From CALESS01 sp041741455 (GTDB taxonomy: Bacteria > Chloroflexota > Anaerolineae > Anaerolineales > Anaerolineaceae), in NCBI GenBank assembly GCA_041741455.1, contig JBGSJZ010000136.1, forward strand, positions 1 through 64,000: a stretch of DNA of 64,000 bases. The letters run 5' to 3'. Both the position numbers and the translations under genes were made by a program. Of this stretch, positions 9,233 through 18,222 are shown in pieces. Position 1 is the first letter of the stretch, and every line of letters begins with the position of its first letter. The notes below the pieces were generated by a model. It saw only the letters and a program-made list of their open reading frames with translations, had not been told where the DNA came from and ran no database searches.

Positions 9233-10327
9233 ATGAGTATTCTCGAACTGCCCTCAAAATTAGCCAAACTGGTGGTTCATTACAGCCTGGATGTGAAAAA
9301 AGGCCAGATGGTCGCCATCCAGGGCTCAACCGAAGCTACCCCATTAATCAAAGAGCTGTACCGGGAAATCCTGCGCGCCGGGGCTTATCCAGAATTGGCC
9401 ATCCAGTTCCCTGGCCAGGAATATGTCCATGTCTCCGAATCATCGGATGAACTTTTATCCAGGGAAAGCTCAGTCGAACGCCATATCATCGAGCATTGCG
9501 ACGCTCTCATTCTGATCCAATCCGATCCCAATCCCTTCGAAACCAGCCGACTGCCGGCATCCAGGCTGAACCTTCGCCGCATGGGTAAAGCTGGCGTCTT
9601 CATGTCGTTCATGCAGCGCGTAGACACCCCCGGTTTTCGTTTCATGTCCATGGCCTGGCCGACCCAGGGGCAGGCAGTGATTTCTCGCATGAGCCTGGAT
9701 GAATTGAACCAACGACTGGAGCAGGCTTGTTTCCTGGATTCTCCTGATCCGGCCGGAGAGTGGGAACGCCAGCGCGCCACCCAGCAAAAGCTCATCGATC
9801 GGCTTTCACAGGTCAAGCAGCTTCGCATACGGTCTGCTGAAACAGATCTGGAGTTGTCGGTGGAGGGCCGCAATTGGTTAAATTGTTTTGGATTGGCAGA
9901 TCTTCCGGATGGCGAGGTCTTCACCGCCCCTCTCGAAGACTCGGTCAATGGGACCATTAAATTTAGCTTTCCTGCCCGCAAGGCCTCCGGCATCCAACTG
10001 ACCTTCAAAGATGGCTGGGTGGTTTCTGCCAGAGCCGACAGCGGCGATGACTACCTCCAGGAAACCCTCAACACACCGGGCGCTCGCCAGCTGGGTGAGA
10101 TTGGCATTGGCACAAATTTCAACATTCAAGAGGCAATCGGTCAGATCCTGTTCGATGAAAAAATCGGCGGTACGCTTCACCTGGCCCTGGGATCTGCCTA
10201 TCCAGCCTCGGGCGGCAAGAACCAGTCTCCCCTGCATTGGGACCTGATCACTGATTTGCGCAATGGGGGCGAATTACTGGGAGATGGTCAGCTCATCCTC
10301 AAAGGAGGTCAATTCGTCGAAGATTAA
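9233..10327 (+). CDS. M29-family aminopeptidase (AmpS/PepS/AmpT-like)
   Basis: The 364-aa length matches M29 metallopeptidases. The N-terminal LAKLVVHYSLDVKKGQ and the metal ligands of the family are visible: E in GEVFTAP, E in GEIGIGTN, H in GTLHLALG, and H and D in LHWDLITDL. These enzymes are cytoplasmic, bind two metal ions and remove N-terminal residues from short peptides. A pair of CACGAAA direct repeats lies just upstream (about 9202-9222). It fits a peptide-utilisation role with the following MFS carrier and the other peptidases. Confidence 0.9.
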   Translation: MSILELPSKLAKLVVHYSLDVKKGQMVAIQGSTEATPLIKELYREILRAGAYPELAIQFPGQEYVHVSESSDELLSRESSVERHIIEHCDALILIQSDPNPFETSRLPASRLNLRRMGKAGVFMSFMQRVDTPGFRFMSMAWPTQGQAVISRMSLDELNQRLEQACFLDSPDPAGEWERQRATQQKLIDRLSQVKQLRIRSAETDLELSVEGRNWLNCFGLADLPDGEVFTAPLEDSVNGTIKFSFPARKASGIQLTFKDGWVVSARADSGDDYLQETLNTPGARQLGEIGIGTNFNIQEAIGQILFDEKIGGTLHLALGSAYPASGGKNQSPLHWDLITDLRNGGELLGDGQLILKGGQFVED

Positions 10328-10420
10328 GTTCTGCTCCAACTCGCCTGGTTATGAAATGTGTCTGAAATCTTCTTTGGAAGAGAGTTGATCAACTTTTGTT
10401 TTGTAAAAGACAAGGAGAGT

Positions 10421-11779
10421 ATGATGGAAAACGCTCTGGATGAATCAATTCCCGTGGAAAAGACGAAAGAAAAACTCCCCTGGAATATCATTATCCCCTT
10501 CGGTTTGCTGCTTTCCGGATGGAGTGCCTTGTGGGCAGTTTACAACAATTTTGTGCCGGTTTTCTTGCAGGCCGGTAATCCGATCTTCGATAAGACCGGG
10601 ACCGCCGTCACCTTCGGCTTTGGTCTCTCAGCATTTACGGCGGGTTTGCTCATGTCGATTGACAACCTTTTCAATCTGATCTCTGGCCCCATTATTGGTC
10701 GTGTTAGCGATCGGATGGGCAAACGGCTGCCATTCATCCGCATTGGCGTACCGTTGGCCATCGCCTGTTTCGTTGCCATTCCCTTTGTCGTCAAAATGGT
10801 CAGTGCTGAGAATAACGGCCAGTTATCCAGGCTCGTGTTACCCTTCACCATCCTCGCCTTGTTGGTCTTGATCATTGTGGTCGGTTCGGTCTTCTCCGGG
10901 GTTCCTGCCTATGCCCTGCGCTACCAGTTAATCCCTTCCAAATTCCGCAGCCAGGCCACTGGCTACATTGAACTGATCGGTGCTTTTGGCAGCTTGCTCG
11001 CCTACGGTCTGGCAGGTATGTTGTATGCCAAAGCCACCTTCTTGCCCTTCCTTGTCTTCGGTCTTTACTTTGCAGGGGTGATCTTCTTCTTTCTCCGTAA
11101 AGTTAAAGAACCCACCAACTGGGTTCCAGCCGCCGAGACCACCGCCCAGGGGCAATCCCTCAAGGGAGTTTTCAATGTCTTCAAAGATTTCACTGCCAAA
11201 GAGAAAAAGAATGTCTGGTTGATTTTGGCGGTTGCTTTCCTGTTCAATTTTGGCATCGGCCCGATTGCTACCTACGGCAGTTCTTACGTGGTCAATGTGC
11301 TCAAATTGAATGAAGGTATGGCTGCTTCGATGGGCGCCATCTACTTCATCGGTTACCTGTTGGGCACCATTCCGATGGGCTACCTGCCCAAGTTGATCAC
11401 CCGCCGCGGTACGCTCATTCTGGGAGCACTCATTTCCGTAACTTCAGCCCTGGTTATCCTCCTCGTCCCCAACTATACCCTGCTGTTGGTCATGATCGGC
11501 GTGATGGGCTTTGGCTCCTCTGCTTCTCAGGTTACCATTTACCCGGTCCTCAGCGATATTCTCCCCAATGAACAGACCTTTGGTTCGATGATCGGGATTA
11601 TGATTTTCAGCCTGGCTCTCTCGACTACGGTGGCGGTTCCATTCTGGGGCAAGATGATCGATGTCTTCAAAAATTACCAGCTGGTTTGGGTCGCAGTCCT
11701 TGTTTCTGGACTGCTGGTTGCCCTTGTTGCTTCTTTTCTCACCATGGGTGAACCAAAGTCAGAAAAACCAGCTCAATAA
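10421..11779 (+). CDS. MFS transporter (SLC45/GPH-like)
   Basis: The product (452 aa from ATG 10421) has about twelve hydrophobic segments. The MFS signature between TM2 and TM3 reads GRVSDRMGKRLPFIRIG, which is typical of the sugar:cation symporter/SLC45-like branch. ATG at 10421 follows CAAGGAGAG and is preferred to the earlier in-frame start at 10358. A charged N-terminal tail precedes TM1 and a long loop around residues 225-260 separates the two halves. Set among peptidases and amino-acid enzymes, it probably imports the substrate of the island; its true substrate is unknown. Confidence 0.85.
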   Translation: MMENALDESIPVEKTKEKLPWNIIIPFGLLLSGWSALWAVYNNFVPVFLQAGNPIFDKTGTAVTFGFGLSAFTAGLLMSIDNLFNLISGPIIGRVSDRMGKRLPFIRIGVPLAIACFVAIPFVVKMVSAENNGQLSRLVLPFTILALLVLIIVVGSVFSGVPAYALRYQLIPSKFRSQATGYIELIGAFGSLLAYGLAGMLYAKATFLPFLVFGLYFAGVIFFFLRKVKEPTNWVPAAETTAQGQSLKGVFNVFKDFTAKEKKNVWLILAVAFLFNFGIGPIATYGSSYVVNVLKLNEGMAASMGAIYFIGYLLGTIPMGYLPKLITRRGTLILGALISVTSALVILLVPNYTLLLVMIGVMGFGSSASQVTIYPVLSDILPNEQTFGSMIGIMIFSLALSTTVAVPFWGKMIDVFKNYQLVWVAVLVSGLLVALVASFLTMGEPKSEKPAQ

Positions 11780-11866
11780 ATCAAATCACTCATTGTTAGT
11801 TTGAGAACCATGTGCGGGTATCACCGCATACCCGCACATGGAATTCGCCCGCCAGGAAGGAAAAAT

Positions 11867-13495
11867 ATGCCCAATTTTGATCTGATCCTCCGCAATGGCT
11901 TGCTCATCGACGGCAGCGGGACTGCTCCGATATTTGGGGATATCGGCATCCAGGCTGGACGTATCGCCGCCATCGCCGGGAAAATCGAGGGGGCTGCTTC
12001 CCGCCAGATTGATTGCGCCGGGCTGGTCGTCTCGCCAGGTTTTATCAACCTGCATAGCTGGGCAGCCCAGGATTTGCTTTCGGATGGCCGGGCCATGAGC
12101 GATACCCTGCAAGGGGTCACTCTTGAGGTTTTCGGCGAAAGCTGGTCAGAGGGACCGCTTTCCCCGGAAATGAAGCAATATATCCAGGGGGTTTATGGGA
12201 TTCCAGAGATCCCCTGGACATCCCTTTCAGATTTCCTGAACTTATTGGCGAGCCACCTGGGTGTTTCGGTCAATATCGCCTCCTTTGTCGGTGTGGATAA
12301 CTTGCGTTATCACACGGTCGGCATGTCCAGCCGGCCGGCCAGCGCTCAAGAACTGAACCAGATGCAGGCTCTGCTGGAAGCGGAGCTGCGAGCAGGTGCG
12401 ATGGGGGTCGGCTCTGCCCTGATTTACGTCCCCGGCATGTACTTTCAAACCCACGAGCTGCGTGCCCTGGCTGAGGTTGCATTTGAGTCTGGGGGGGCCT
12501 ACATTTCCCATATTCGCAGTGAGGCCAATCAATTCGAACAAGGCCTGGAGGAATTCCTTGCGATCTGTGCGGGTGGCAAGGGTATCCTCTACCATTTCAA
12601 GCTGCAAGGGCAGAAAAACTGGCCTAAGCTGCAGTCGGGTTTGCAGCGCATCGCCCAGGCCCGCCAAGCCGGTACCCGGGTAGGGGCCTGCGTCTATCCC
12701 TATACCGCCGGCATGACCAGCCTTTCCAATGTCCTCCCTCCCTGGGCTCGCGAAGGCGGCCTGACCTCCATCCTGGAAACCGTTGCCAACCCGCATCAGC
12801 GTCCTCGCTTAATGGCCGAGATGGCGCTCGACCAGGACGAGTGGGAGAACCTCTACGTTCTGGCCGGTGGAGCCACGGGCACCCGCATCCTGGACATGAA
12901 AAGTGCCGCATTAGCGTCCTTCAACGGCACCTCGCTGCAAGAAATTTCCGCTCACCTGGGCAAGTCCCCTGAAGAAGCGATCCTCGATTTGATCCTGGCC
13001 GAGATGGGTGATCCGACCGCCATCTTCTTCCATGGCTGCGAGGAGAATCTCCAAACCATTTTGCAACAACCCTGGGTTTGCCTGGGCTCAGACATCGGCA
13101 GTTTTTCCACGGAAGCCGGCAAGGTCACCCACCCCCGGGCCTTCGGCTCCTTTGCCCGCTTCCTGGGCCATTACTGCCGCGACCTCGGTCTGCTGCCGCT
13201 TGAGGAGGGCATCCGTCGCATCACTTCCTTGCCCGCCAGCCTGCTGGGCATTGATCACCACCGTGGCTGGCTGCGGCCGGGTTATTTTGCCGATATCACC
13301 GTCTTCGATCCAGCCGCCATCCAGGATCTTGCCACTTACGAAGCGCCACTCCAGTATGCTGCTGGCGTGCAGCATGTCCTGGTGAACGGACAGCTGGTGG
13401 TTGAAAAAGGCGTCCATACCGGTGCCAAACCGGGCAGGTTTGTGCGCGGCCCGGGCTGCCGCACCGATTCCTCAAATCCCGGCTCTCAAGGATAG
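11867..13495 (+). CDS. D-aminoacylase-like amidohydrolase with altered metal site
   Basis: The 542-aa product aligns by eye with N-acyl-D-amino-acid deacylases: N-terminal beta-barrel (LILRNGLLIDGSGTAP), VSPGFINLHS at the first metal motif, and the late GSDIGSF aspartate. ATG 11867 follows GGAAGGAAAAAT. In canonical D-aminoacylases the first motif is HxH and a metal-bridging Cys lies in the GVT...GNCG loop. Here the motif is H63-S-W65 and the loop reads GVTLEVFGES, so one His and the Cys are missing. It may be a one-metal variant subfamily. An Asp/Glu racemase and a serine D-peptidase-like gene nearby fit D-amino-acid metabolism. Confidence 0.75.
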   Translation: MPNFDLILRNGLLIDGSGTAPIFGDIGIQAGRIAAIAGKIEGAASRQIDCAGLVVSPGFINLHSWAAQDLLSDGRAMSDTLQGVTLEVFGESWSEGPLSPEMKQYIQGVYGIPEIPWTSLSDFLNLLASHLGVSVNIASFVGVDNLRYHTVGMSSRPASAQELNQMQALLEAELRAGAMGVGSALIYVPGMYFQTHELRALAEVAFESGGAYISHIRSEANQFEQGLEEFLAICAGGKGILYHFKLQGQKNWPKLQSGLQRIAQARQAGTRVGACVYPYTAGMTSLSNVLPPWAREGGLTSILETVANPHQRPRLMAEMALDQDEWENLYVLAGGATGTRILDMKSAALASFNGTSLQEISAHLGKSPEEAILDLILAEMGDPTAIFFHGCEENLQTILQQPWVCLGSDIGSFSTEAGKVTHPRAFGSFARFLGHYCRDLGLLPLEEGIRRITSLPASLLGIDHHRGWLRPGYFADITVFDPAAIQDLATYEAPLQYAAGVQHVLVNGQLVVEKGVHTGAKPGRFVRGPGCRTDSSNPGSQG

Positions 13496-13504
13496 GAGAC
13501 CGAT

Positions 13505-14866
13505 ATGCCACTGCCTGATCTGAAACTCACCATTCCTCTTGAGCTGTCTATTGCAGAGCGCTTGGGCGCAGCCGTATGCTGCCAGACGGTTTCTTATGAC
13601 GAAAACAGTCCTACCGGACCGTTCCTGGAACTGCATGCCTTGTTGGAAAACATGTATCCGCTCGTCCACCAGTCCCTTAAAAAAGAGGTTATCAACGAAT
13701 TGAGCCTGCTCTACACCTGGGAAGGTTCATGTCCAGAACTGCCAGCCATTGCATTTCTGGCACACCAGGATGTCGTCCCGGCTGCCAATGGGGATGCTGG
13801 CTGGACCTGTCCGGCCTTTTCTGGCACGATTGCAGACGGCTTCATCTGGGGCCGGGGCGTCGTTGATATGAAATCCCAGCTCATCACCCTGCTGGAAGCC
13901 GCCGAAGCCCTGCTCCAGGCTGGTTTTCAGCCGCGCCGCACCATTTACCTGGCTTTTGGGCACGATGAAGAGGTTGGTGGCAGGCAAGGCGCATCTGAAA
14001 TCGCCCGCACTTTGCAGGCCCGCCGCGTCCGTCTGGACGCCCTGATGGATGAGGGCGGTGGGGTAGCTGGTGGCATGGCGCCTGGTATCCAGGGTCTGAT
14101 CGCCACCATAGCCTATGCTGAGAAATCCTTTGCCAACGTCCGGTTGGACGTGACCGCCCGCGCCGGACATGCCTCAACGCCTCGCCGGACGGGCGCTATC
14201 GGGATCCTCAGCCGGGCCATTGCCCGCCTGGAGGAGCACCCCATGCCCGCCAGCTTGGAATTCGTACGCCCCACGATCCGGGCCTTACTGCCGCACCTGC
14301 CGCTGCCCTTTCGAGCCATCTTCGGATCGCTCTGGCTGACCGGTGGGATTGTGAAGACGGTGCTGGCCCAGGAGCCGGTCACCAATGCTATGCTGCGCAA
14401 CACCATGGCGCCTACCATCCTGCAAAGTGGTTACAAATCCAATGTCCTGCCAGAAAATGCCAGCGCGGTGCTGAACTGCCGGCTGCTGCCCGGGCAGGGC
14501 GTGGACGAGCTGCTGGACTACATGCGTAAGGTCATCCACGACCCGCGCGTGAGCATCACCTGTACCGACACCAGCGCACCATCCAAACGACCAGTGTCCA
14601 TCCAGACGCCCTGGTATCACGACATGGAAAGCAATATCGCTGAGCTTTTTGGAGGTGTGCCCATCTGCCCGATGTTGATGACCGGAGCTTCAGACGCCAG
14701 GCATTATCAGGATCTATGTACCTGCATCTATCGATTCACGCCGTTCACTTTCCAAAAGCCGGAGGATGACCGCACGCACGGGGTTGACGAACGGATCGAG
14801 ATCAACCAGCTCCCGGTGATGGTCGAGTTCAACGCCCGTGTGATGCAGACCTGGGGTAGCCGGTGA
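13505..14866 (+). CDS. M20-family metallopeptidase (PM20D1/CPG2-like)
   Basis: The 453-aa product has the M20 dinuclear zinc site in order: H in FLAHQDVVP, bridging D in GRGVVDMKS, the catalytic Glu pair in DEEVGG, D in MDEGGG, and a late H in THGVDE. The RAGHAS segment marks the lid/dimerisation domain. The ribosome binding site ATAGGAGA precedes ATG 13505, ten bases after the previous stop. Members remove C-terminal residues or N-acyl groups from peptides and acyl-amino acids; with the D-aminoacylase-like neighbour, action on N-acyl amino acids or dipeptides is likely. Confidence 0.85.
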   Translation: MPLPDLKLTIPLELSIAERLGAAVCCQTVSYDENSPTGPFLELHALLENMYPLVHQSLKKEVINELSLLYTWEGSCPELPAIAFLAHQDVVPAANGDAGWTCPAFSGTIADGFIWGRGVVDMKSQLITLLEAAEALLQAGFQPRRTIYLAFGHDEEVGGRQGASEIARTLQARRVRLDALMDEGGGVAGGMAPGIQGLIATIAYAEKSFANVRLDVTARAGHASTPRRTGAIGILSRAIARLEEHPMPASLEFVRPTIRALLPHLPLPFRAIFGSLWLTGGIVKTVLAQEPVTNAMLRNTMAPTILQSGYKSNVLPENASAVLNCRLLPGQGVDELLDYMRKVIHDPRVSITCTDTSAPSKRPVSIQTPWYHDMESNIAELFGGVPICPMLMTGASDARHYQDLCTCIYRFTPFTFQKPEDDRTHGVDERIEINQLPVMVEFNARVMQTWGSR

Positions 14867-14887
14867 AACGTAAATAGGAGAGATGAC

Positions 14888-15388
14888 ATGAAGATCAAAA
14901 TCTTTTCAGTCGGTGGCACGATTGATAAAGTTTACTTTGACAGTCTGAGTGAATATAAGGTTGGGGCCCCCACCGTTCGCGAGATCCTGGGCGGGCTGCC
15001 AATCGCCTTCGAATACGAAATCGAATCCTTACTTCGTAAGGACAGCCTGGACATGGACAAGTTGGATCGCCAGAAGGTTCGCTCCGCAGTCGAACAGGAC
15101 AGCTGCGACCGCATCCTTATCACGCATGGCACCGACACCATGGTCGAGACTGCCAGGGCTTTGGTGGGCATCCCCCGCAAGGTGATCGTTCTGACAGGTG
15201 CAATGGAGCCGGCCAACTTTAAGTCCAGCGATGCCGTCTTCAACATCGGTGTCGCGGTCGGGGCGCTCAATGCCCTGCCGGAGGGGGTCTACCTGGCAAT
15301 GAATGGGCGCATTTTTAACCCGCACAGCTGTCGCAAGAATCGTTCCCGCCACATGTTTGAAGACCTGGCAGACGAAGGCCAGGCCTGA
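14888..15388 (+). CDS. Short asparaginase-like protein (N-terminal domain only)
   Basis: The 166-aa product corresponds to the N-terminal domain of type I/II L-asparaginases. The first catalytic threonine motif GGTID (T11) and the second THGTD (T82-D83) are present, but the C-terminal domain of the usual 320-350-aa enzyme is absent. Free-standing proteins of this length are known in bacteria, so this need not be a truncation. The stop codon is followed one base later by the GTG of the racemase gene, so the two are translationally coupled. Activity on Asn or a related amide is an inference. Confidence 0.75.
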   Translation: MKIKIFSVGGTIDKVYFDSLSEYKVGAPTVREILGGLPIAFEYEIESLLRKDSLDMDKLDRQKVRSAVEQDSCDRILITHGTDTMVETARALVGIPRKVIVLTGAMEPANFKSSDAVFNIGVAVGALNALPEGVYLAMNGRIFNPHSCRKNRSRHMFEDLADEGQA

Positions 15389-15389
15389 C

Positions 15390-16070
15390 GTGAAAACCAT
15401 TGGCATCCTGGGAGGCATGGGCCCCGAAGCCTCTGCCGACGTCTACCTGAAAATTATCCAGCGCTCTTACAGCCACGCGGCAGGGAATATGGACGCCTAT
15501 CCCCATATCCTGATCAATAACCTGCCTACCCCGAATATTTTTCAACGTCCAAACCAGGAAACCGGCCGCTACCTGGGTGAGCAAGCTCGCATCCTGGAGA
15601 TCGCCGGGGCCAGGGCCATCGGGGTAGCCTGCAACAGTGCCCATTATTTCTGGCCGGAGATGCGCGCCGCCCTTTCTCCTGAAGTCTGGCTGGTGGATAT
15701 GATCGACGAGGTCGCTGGAAGAGTAGTAAAGGATGGTTACAACCAGATCGGCCTCCTCTCCTCCAGCATGGCGCGCCCGCTTTATGAGCACGCCATCGCC
15801 AATCATTCCGCTAAAACCATTGCCCTGCCCCCGGTTGAGCAGGAGTCCGTCGACCAGGTCATTGCCTCCATCCTGGCGGGCGAGCGTACGCCGCAATTAA
15901 AGGCCGAGCTGCAAGGCCTGGCGGACGACCAGATCAGGCGCGGCGCCCAGTGTGTGGTCCTCGGCTGTACAGATTTACCCATCATTCTCGCCCAATCCGA
16001 TGTCTCCTATCCGCTCTATGCTTCCAATGATGTCCTGGCAGATATCCTGTTTGATTTTTATCTCAGTTAG
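15390..16070 (+). CDS. Aspartate/glutamate racemase family protein
   Basis: From GTG 15390 the product (226 aa) begins VKTIGILGGMGPEAS, the expected start of PLP-independent Asp/Glu racemases. The two catalytic cysteines are present in symmetric positions: C81 in GVACNSAH and C193 in LGCTDLP. GTG 15390 is preferred to the upstream in-frame 15303 because it matches the family N-terminus and follows the previous stop by one base. It would interconvert D- and L-aspartate or related residues, linking the D-amino-acid hydrolases to the aminotransferases. Confidence 0.9.
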   Translation: MKTIGILGGMGPEASADVYLKIIQRSYSHAAGNMDAYPHILINNLPTPNIFQRPNQETGRYLGEQARILEIAGARAIGVACNSAHYFWPEMRAALSPEVWLVDMIDEVAGRVVKDGYNQIGLLSSSMARPLYEHAIANHSAKTIALPPVEQESVDQVIASILAGERTPQLKAELQGLADDQIRRGAQCVVLGCTDLPIILAQSDVSYPLYASNDVLADILFDFYLS

Positions 16071-16151
16071 GCATCCAAACCAGGCATTAAGGCAGAAAAT
16101 CATGCCAGTCTTTTTCACATTCAGCCAATCTCATCATTTCTCGAGGTAGTC

Positions 16152-17252
16152 ATGACTCAAAGTGTGATCAAATTTACCCGCGGCGTTCCCCCGCCGGAGA
16201 GCTTCCCAAACCTGGCGCTGGTCGAGTGTACTGCAGCCGCCATTGCCGAGTTTGGGCCGGTCATTCAACAATATAACCCTTCCCGCGGATTTCTACCCTT
16301 GCGTCAACACCTTGCCATCGAGCATCATACCCAACCGGAGCGCGTCTTGCTTGGGCAGGGCTCCCTGCAACTCTTGGATCTTGCTGCCCGGCTGCTGCTT
16401 AAACCGGGGGATGAGGTCTATGTCGAAGCGCCGACTTATGATCGAACCATCACATCCCTGCGGAGAGCGGGCGCCCGGGTGACCGGTTTCCCGCTGGACC
16501 ATGACGGCCCTGACCCGGATCAGATCGAACGCCAGCTCAAAGCCGGTCCTCCGCCCAAATTGGCTTATTTCATCTCCGACTTCCAGAATCCCAGCGGGAC
16601 GGTGATGTCGGAAGAAAAGCGCCGGGCGATTACAGCCCTGGCGAAGCAATATAATTTCTGGATCTTTGAGGACACCCCGTATCGCAAGCTTCGTTACACT
16701 GGCGCCGATCTGCCCGCCCTGCACGATCTTCTCCCGGAGCAGGTCTGGCGCATGTCGTCTTTCAGCAAAACCATCGCACCCGGTCTGCGTGTCGGGTACA
16801 TGCTCGTCCCTGAACCATTCACTGATCCAATGGCCAAAATGGCGGAAGACACCTACATCAATGCCAGCTACATCAACCAGGCCATCGTTTACGATTATAT
16901 CCGCCGTGGCTGGTTTACCACTCACCTGGCGGAATTGAAGAACCTGTACCGCCAGCGCCTGGAGGCTGCCCTGGAGGCTCTTGCCACATATTTTGAGGGC
17001 AAAGCCACCTGGACCCACCCTGAAGGCGGTTTTTTCATCGGCCTCTGGCTCAACCTGGATGGTAATCGGTTATCTTCGGCAAACTTACTCCAGGCCGCTC
17101 GCACTTTTGGACTGGAATTGACGGATGGGCGTGGCTTTTACCCGGATGGCAGTGGAGAGGATTTCATCCGCCTGCCTTTCTGCGGTCTCACCCCGGCCGA
17201 AATCCGTGAAGGAGTCGAAAGATTAAATCGGGTTGTTTCTAGCCAAGCATAG
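16152..17252 (+). CDS. PLP aminotransferase, 2-aminoadipate/MocR-type without DNA-binding domain
   Basis: The 366-aa product is a fold-type I aminotransferase of the group that includes LysN/ARO8-like enzymes and the catalytic half of MocR regulators. Motifs are QYNPSRGFLPLR, GQGSLQLLDL, ISDFQNPSG, FEDTPYR and K206 in SSFSKTIAPGLRVGYM. There is no N-terminal GntR helix-turn-helix. CGAGGTAG precedes ATG 16152. It is the last gene of the island before the right repeat and would supply keto acids from the freed amino acids. Confidence 0.85.
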   Translation: MTQSVIKFTRGVPPPESFPNLALVECTAAAIAEFGPVIQQYNPSRGFLPLRQHLAIEHHTQPERVLLGQGSLQLLDLAARLLLKPGDEVYVEAPTYDRTITSLRRAGARVTGFPLDHDGPDPDQIERQLKAGPPPKLAYFISDFQNPSGTVMSEEKRRAITALAKQYNFWIFEDTPYRKLRYTGADLPALHDLLPEQVWRMSSFSKTIAPGLRVGYMLVPEPFTDPMAKMAEDTYINASYINQAIVYDYIRRGWFTTHLAELKNLYRQRLEAALEALATYFEGKATWTHPEGGFFIGLWLNLDGNRLSSANLLQAARTFGLELTDGRGFYPDGSGEDFIRLPFCGLTPAEIREGVERLNRVVSSQA

Positions 17253-17357
17253 ACTGACGGGTTTAATCTAGGCTTCCATTGAAAGGGATTTGATCCTCAC
17301 AAGTGTGGAGAAATCTATCTGTGGAGTAATTGCAACAAACCTTATCCAGAAATCGGA

Positions 17358-17640
17358 TGCAATTCATGTGCAATTACGTTGGAAACAATAGATTTATTAA
17401 AATAATAGGACGATTGCTCCACAATAGGTGGGGGTTTAACTGATGCGGTACCCCCACTGTACGCAGTAGACTGGTTGGATAAGTTAGATTTACTCTTTGT
17501 GTCAACTCTTAATCAATGGTTTCAGGGTCCCCGGGAGGGGCTACCCCACAAGGGGGTGCTGCGCGATTCGAGCCCCTGGTCGGTCACAATAATTCCCGCC
17601 GCAAGGCGGGTTTTACGTTTAAGTGGGTTCAGCGTCCCCA
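17358..17640 (+). repeat. Right copy of the long structured direct repeat
   Basis: This stretch matches 412-711 in the same orientation. Shared features are a TGCAATTC...GTGCAA...ACGTTGGA start, a hairpin GTGGGGGT/ACCCCCAC, GTCAACTCTT, motif copy C (17518-17587) ending TGGTCGGTCAC, a terminator hairpin, and a partial motif copy D (17624-17640). Substitutions in the G/C hairpin keep its pairing. The remainder of 17253-17876 holds no gene I can support, only an extended -10 element and a leader to the ORF at 17877. Confidence 0.8.
17595..17614 (+). terminator. Rho-independent terminator in the right repeat
   Basis: CCCGCC-GCAA-GGCGGG with a tetraloop is followed by TTTTA. It occupies the same place as the terminator at 629-657 in the left copy although its stem sequence differs. 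Confidence 0.7.
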
Positions 17641-17676
17641 TTCGCCCGCTTCAAGGGATCTACGCTCAAAAAATAG

Positions 17677-17685
17677 TGATATAAT
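17677..17685 (+). promoter_or_regulatory. Extended -10 promoter element
   Basis: TGATATAAT matches the extended -10 consensus TGnTATAAT exactly; no good -35 is seen. It would give a leader of about 185 bases before the small ORF at 17877. Confidence 0.4.
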
Positions 17686-17876
17686 TCTTCTCACGACGGG
17701 GAAATCACCCCAACCTGAGGAGCGAAATACCTTGATCTAATCCATTCTTCTAGCGGACCAGCCTAACGGCCCAATCCTAACCGGATCACCGGAAGTTGCG
17801 CTATTTAATCAAGCGCGGTGACCAGTCTGGGTTTCGGACTATGGCGGGTTCCAATATTGAAGAAAGGAGGTGAACC

Positions 17877-18107
17877 ATGTACCAGCTCGTTCGGTTGGGA
17901 AACTGCATTCACGTTTTTGACGGTCAGAATGCAATGTTTATAAAGAGCACGCTCGCAAACATCCGCAAAGCGCTGGATCCCAAAGGTCTGCCGGCCACCC
18001 GCAAAGAAATTTTGCGCGGTGCCCAGTGGATCCTTTGTAAAGATCCAAACTGCAAAGTGCAGAATTGTCGCAAAGATGGCCATTGGATTGCCAAAAGCGC
18101 CATCTAG
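17877..18107 (+). CDS. Small uncharacterised protein (76 aa, cysteine motif near C-terminus)
   Basis: I do not recognise this family. ATG 17877 is preceded by AAAGGAGGTGAACC, close to a perfect ribosome binding site, and the ORF is followed by a terminator hairpin at 18131-18160, so it is likely a real monocistronic gene. The 76-aa product is basic. Its C-terminal third carries three closely spaced cysteines (CKDPNC...NC), which might bind metal or form disulfides. No membrane segment or signal peptide is seen. Confidence 0.6.
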   Translation: MYQLVRLGNCIHVFDGQNAMFIKSTLANIRKALDPKGLPATRKEILRGAQWILCKDPNCKVQNCRKDGHWIAKSAI

Positions 18108-18130
18108 CTTATAAAATTACTCCATAACAA

Positions 18131-18160
18131 AATTCCTCTCCTGTTTTTTGGGGAGGAATT
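18131..18160 (+). terminator. Rho-independent-like terminator
   Basis: AATTCCTCTCC (18131-18141) pairs with GGGGAGGAATT (18150-18160) with one G-T pair and a T-rich loop, followed by CTTATTTCTT. It ends the small ORF at 17877-18107. Confidence 0.65.
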
Positions 18161-18222
18161 CTTATTTCTTAATCTGTCCTTGCAAACTGCCTGGAACTGT
18201 TCATAATTTGCGCCGTAGAACC

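Noticed and set aside
17475..17740. Small ORFs across the right repeat
   Set aside because: They cover structured non-coding repeat sequence and lack ribosome binding sites.
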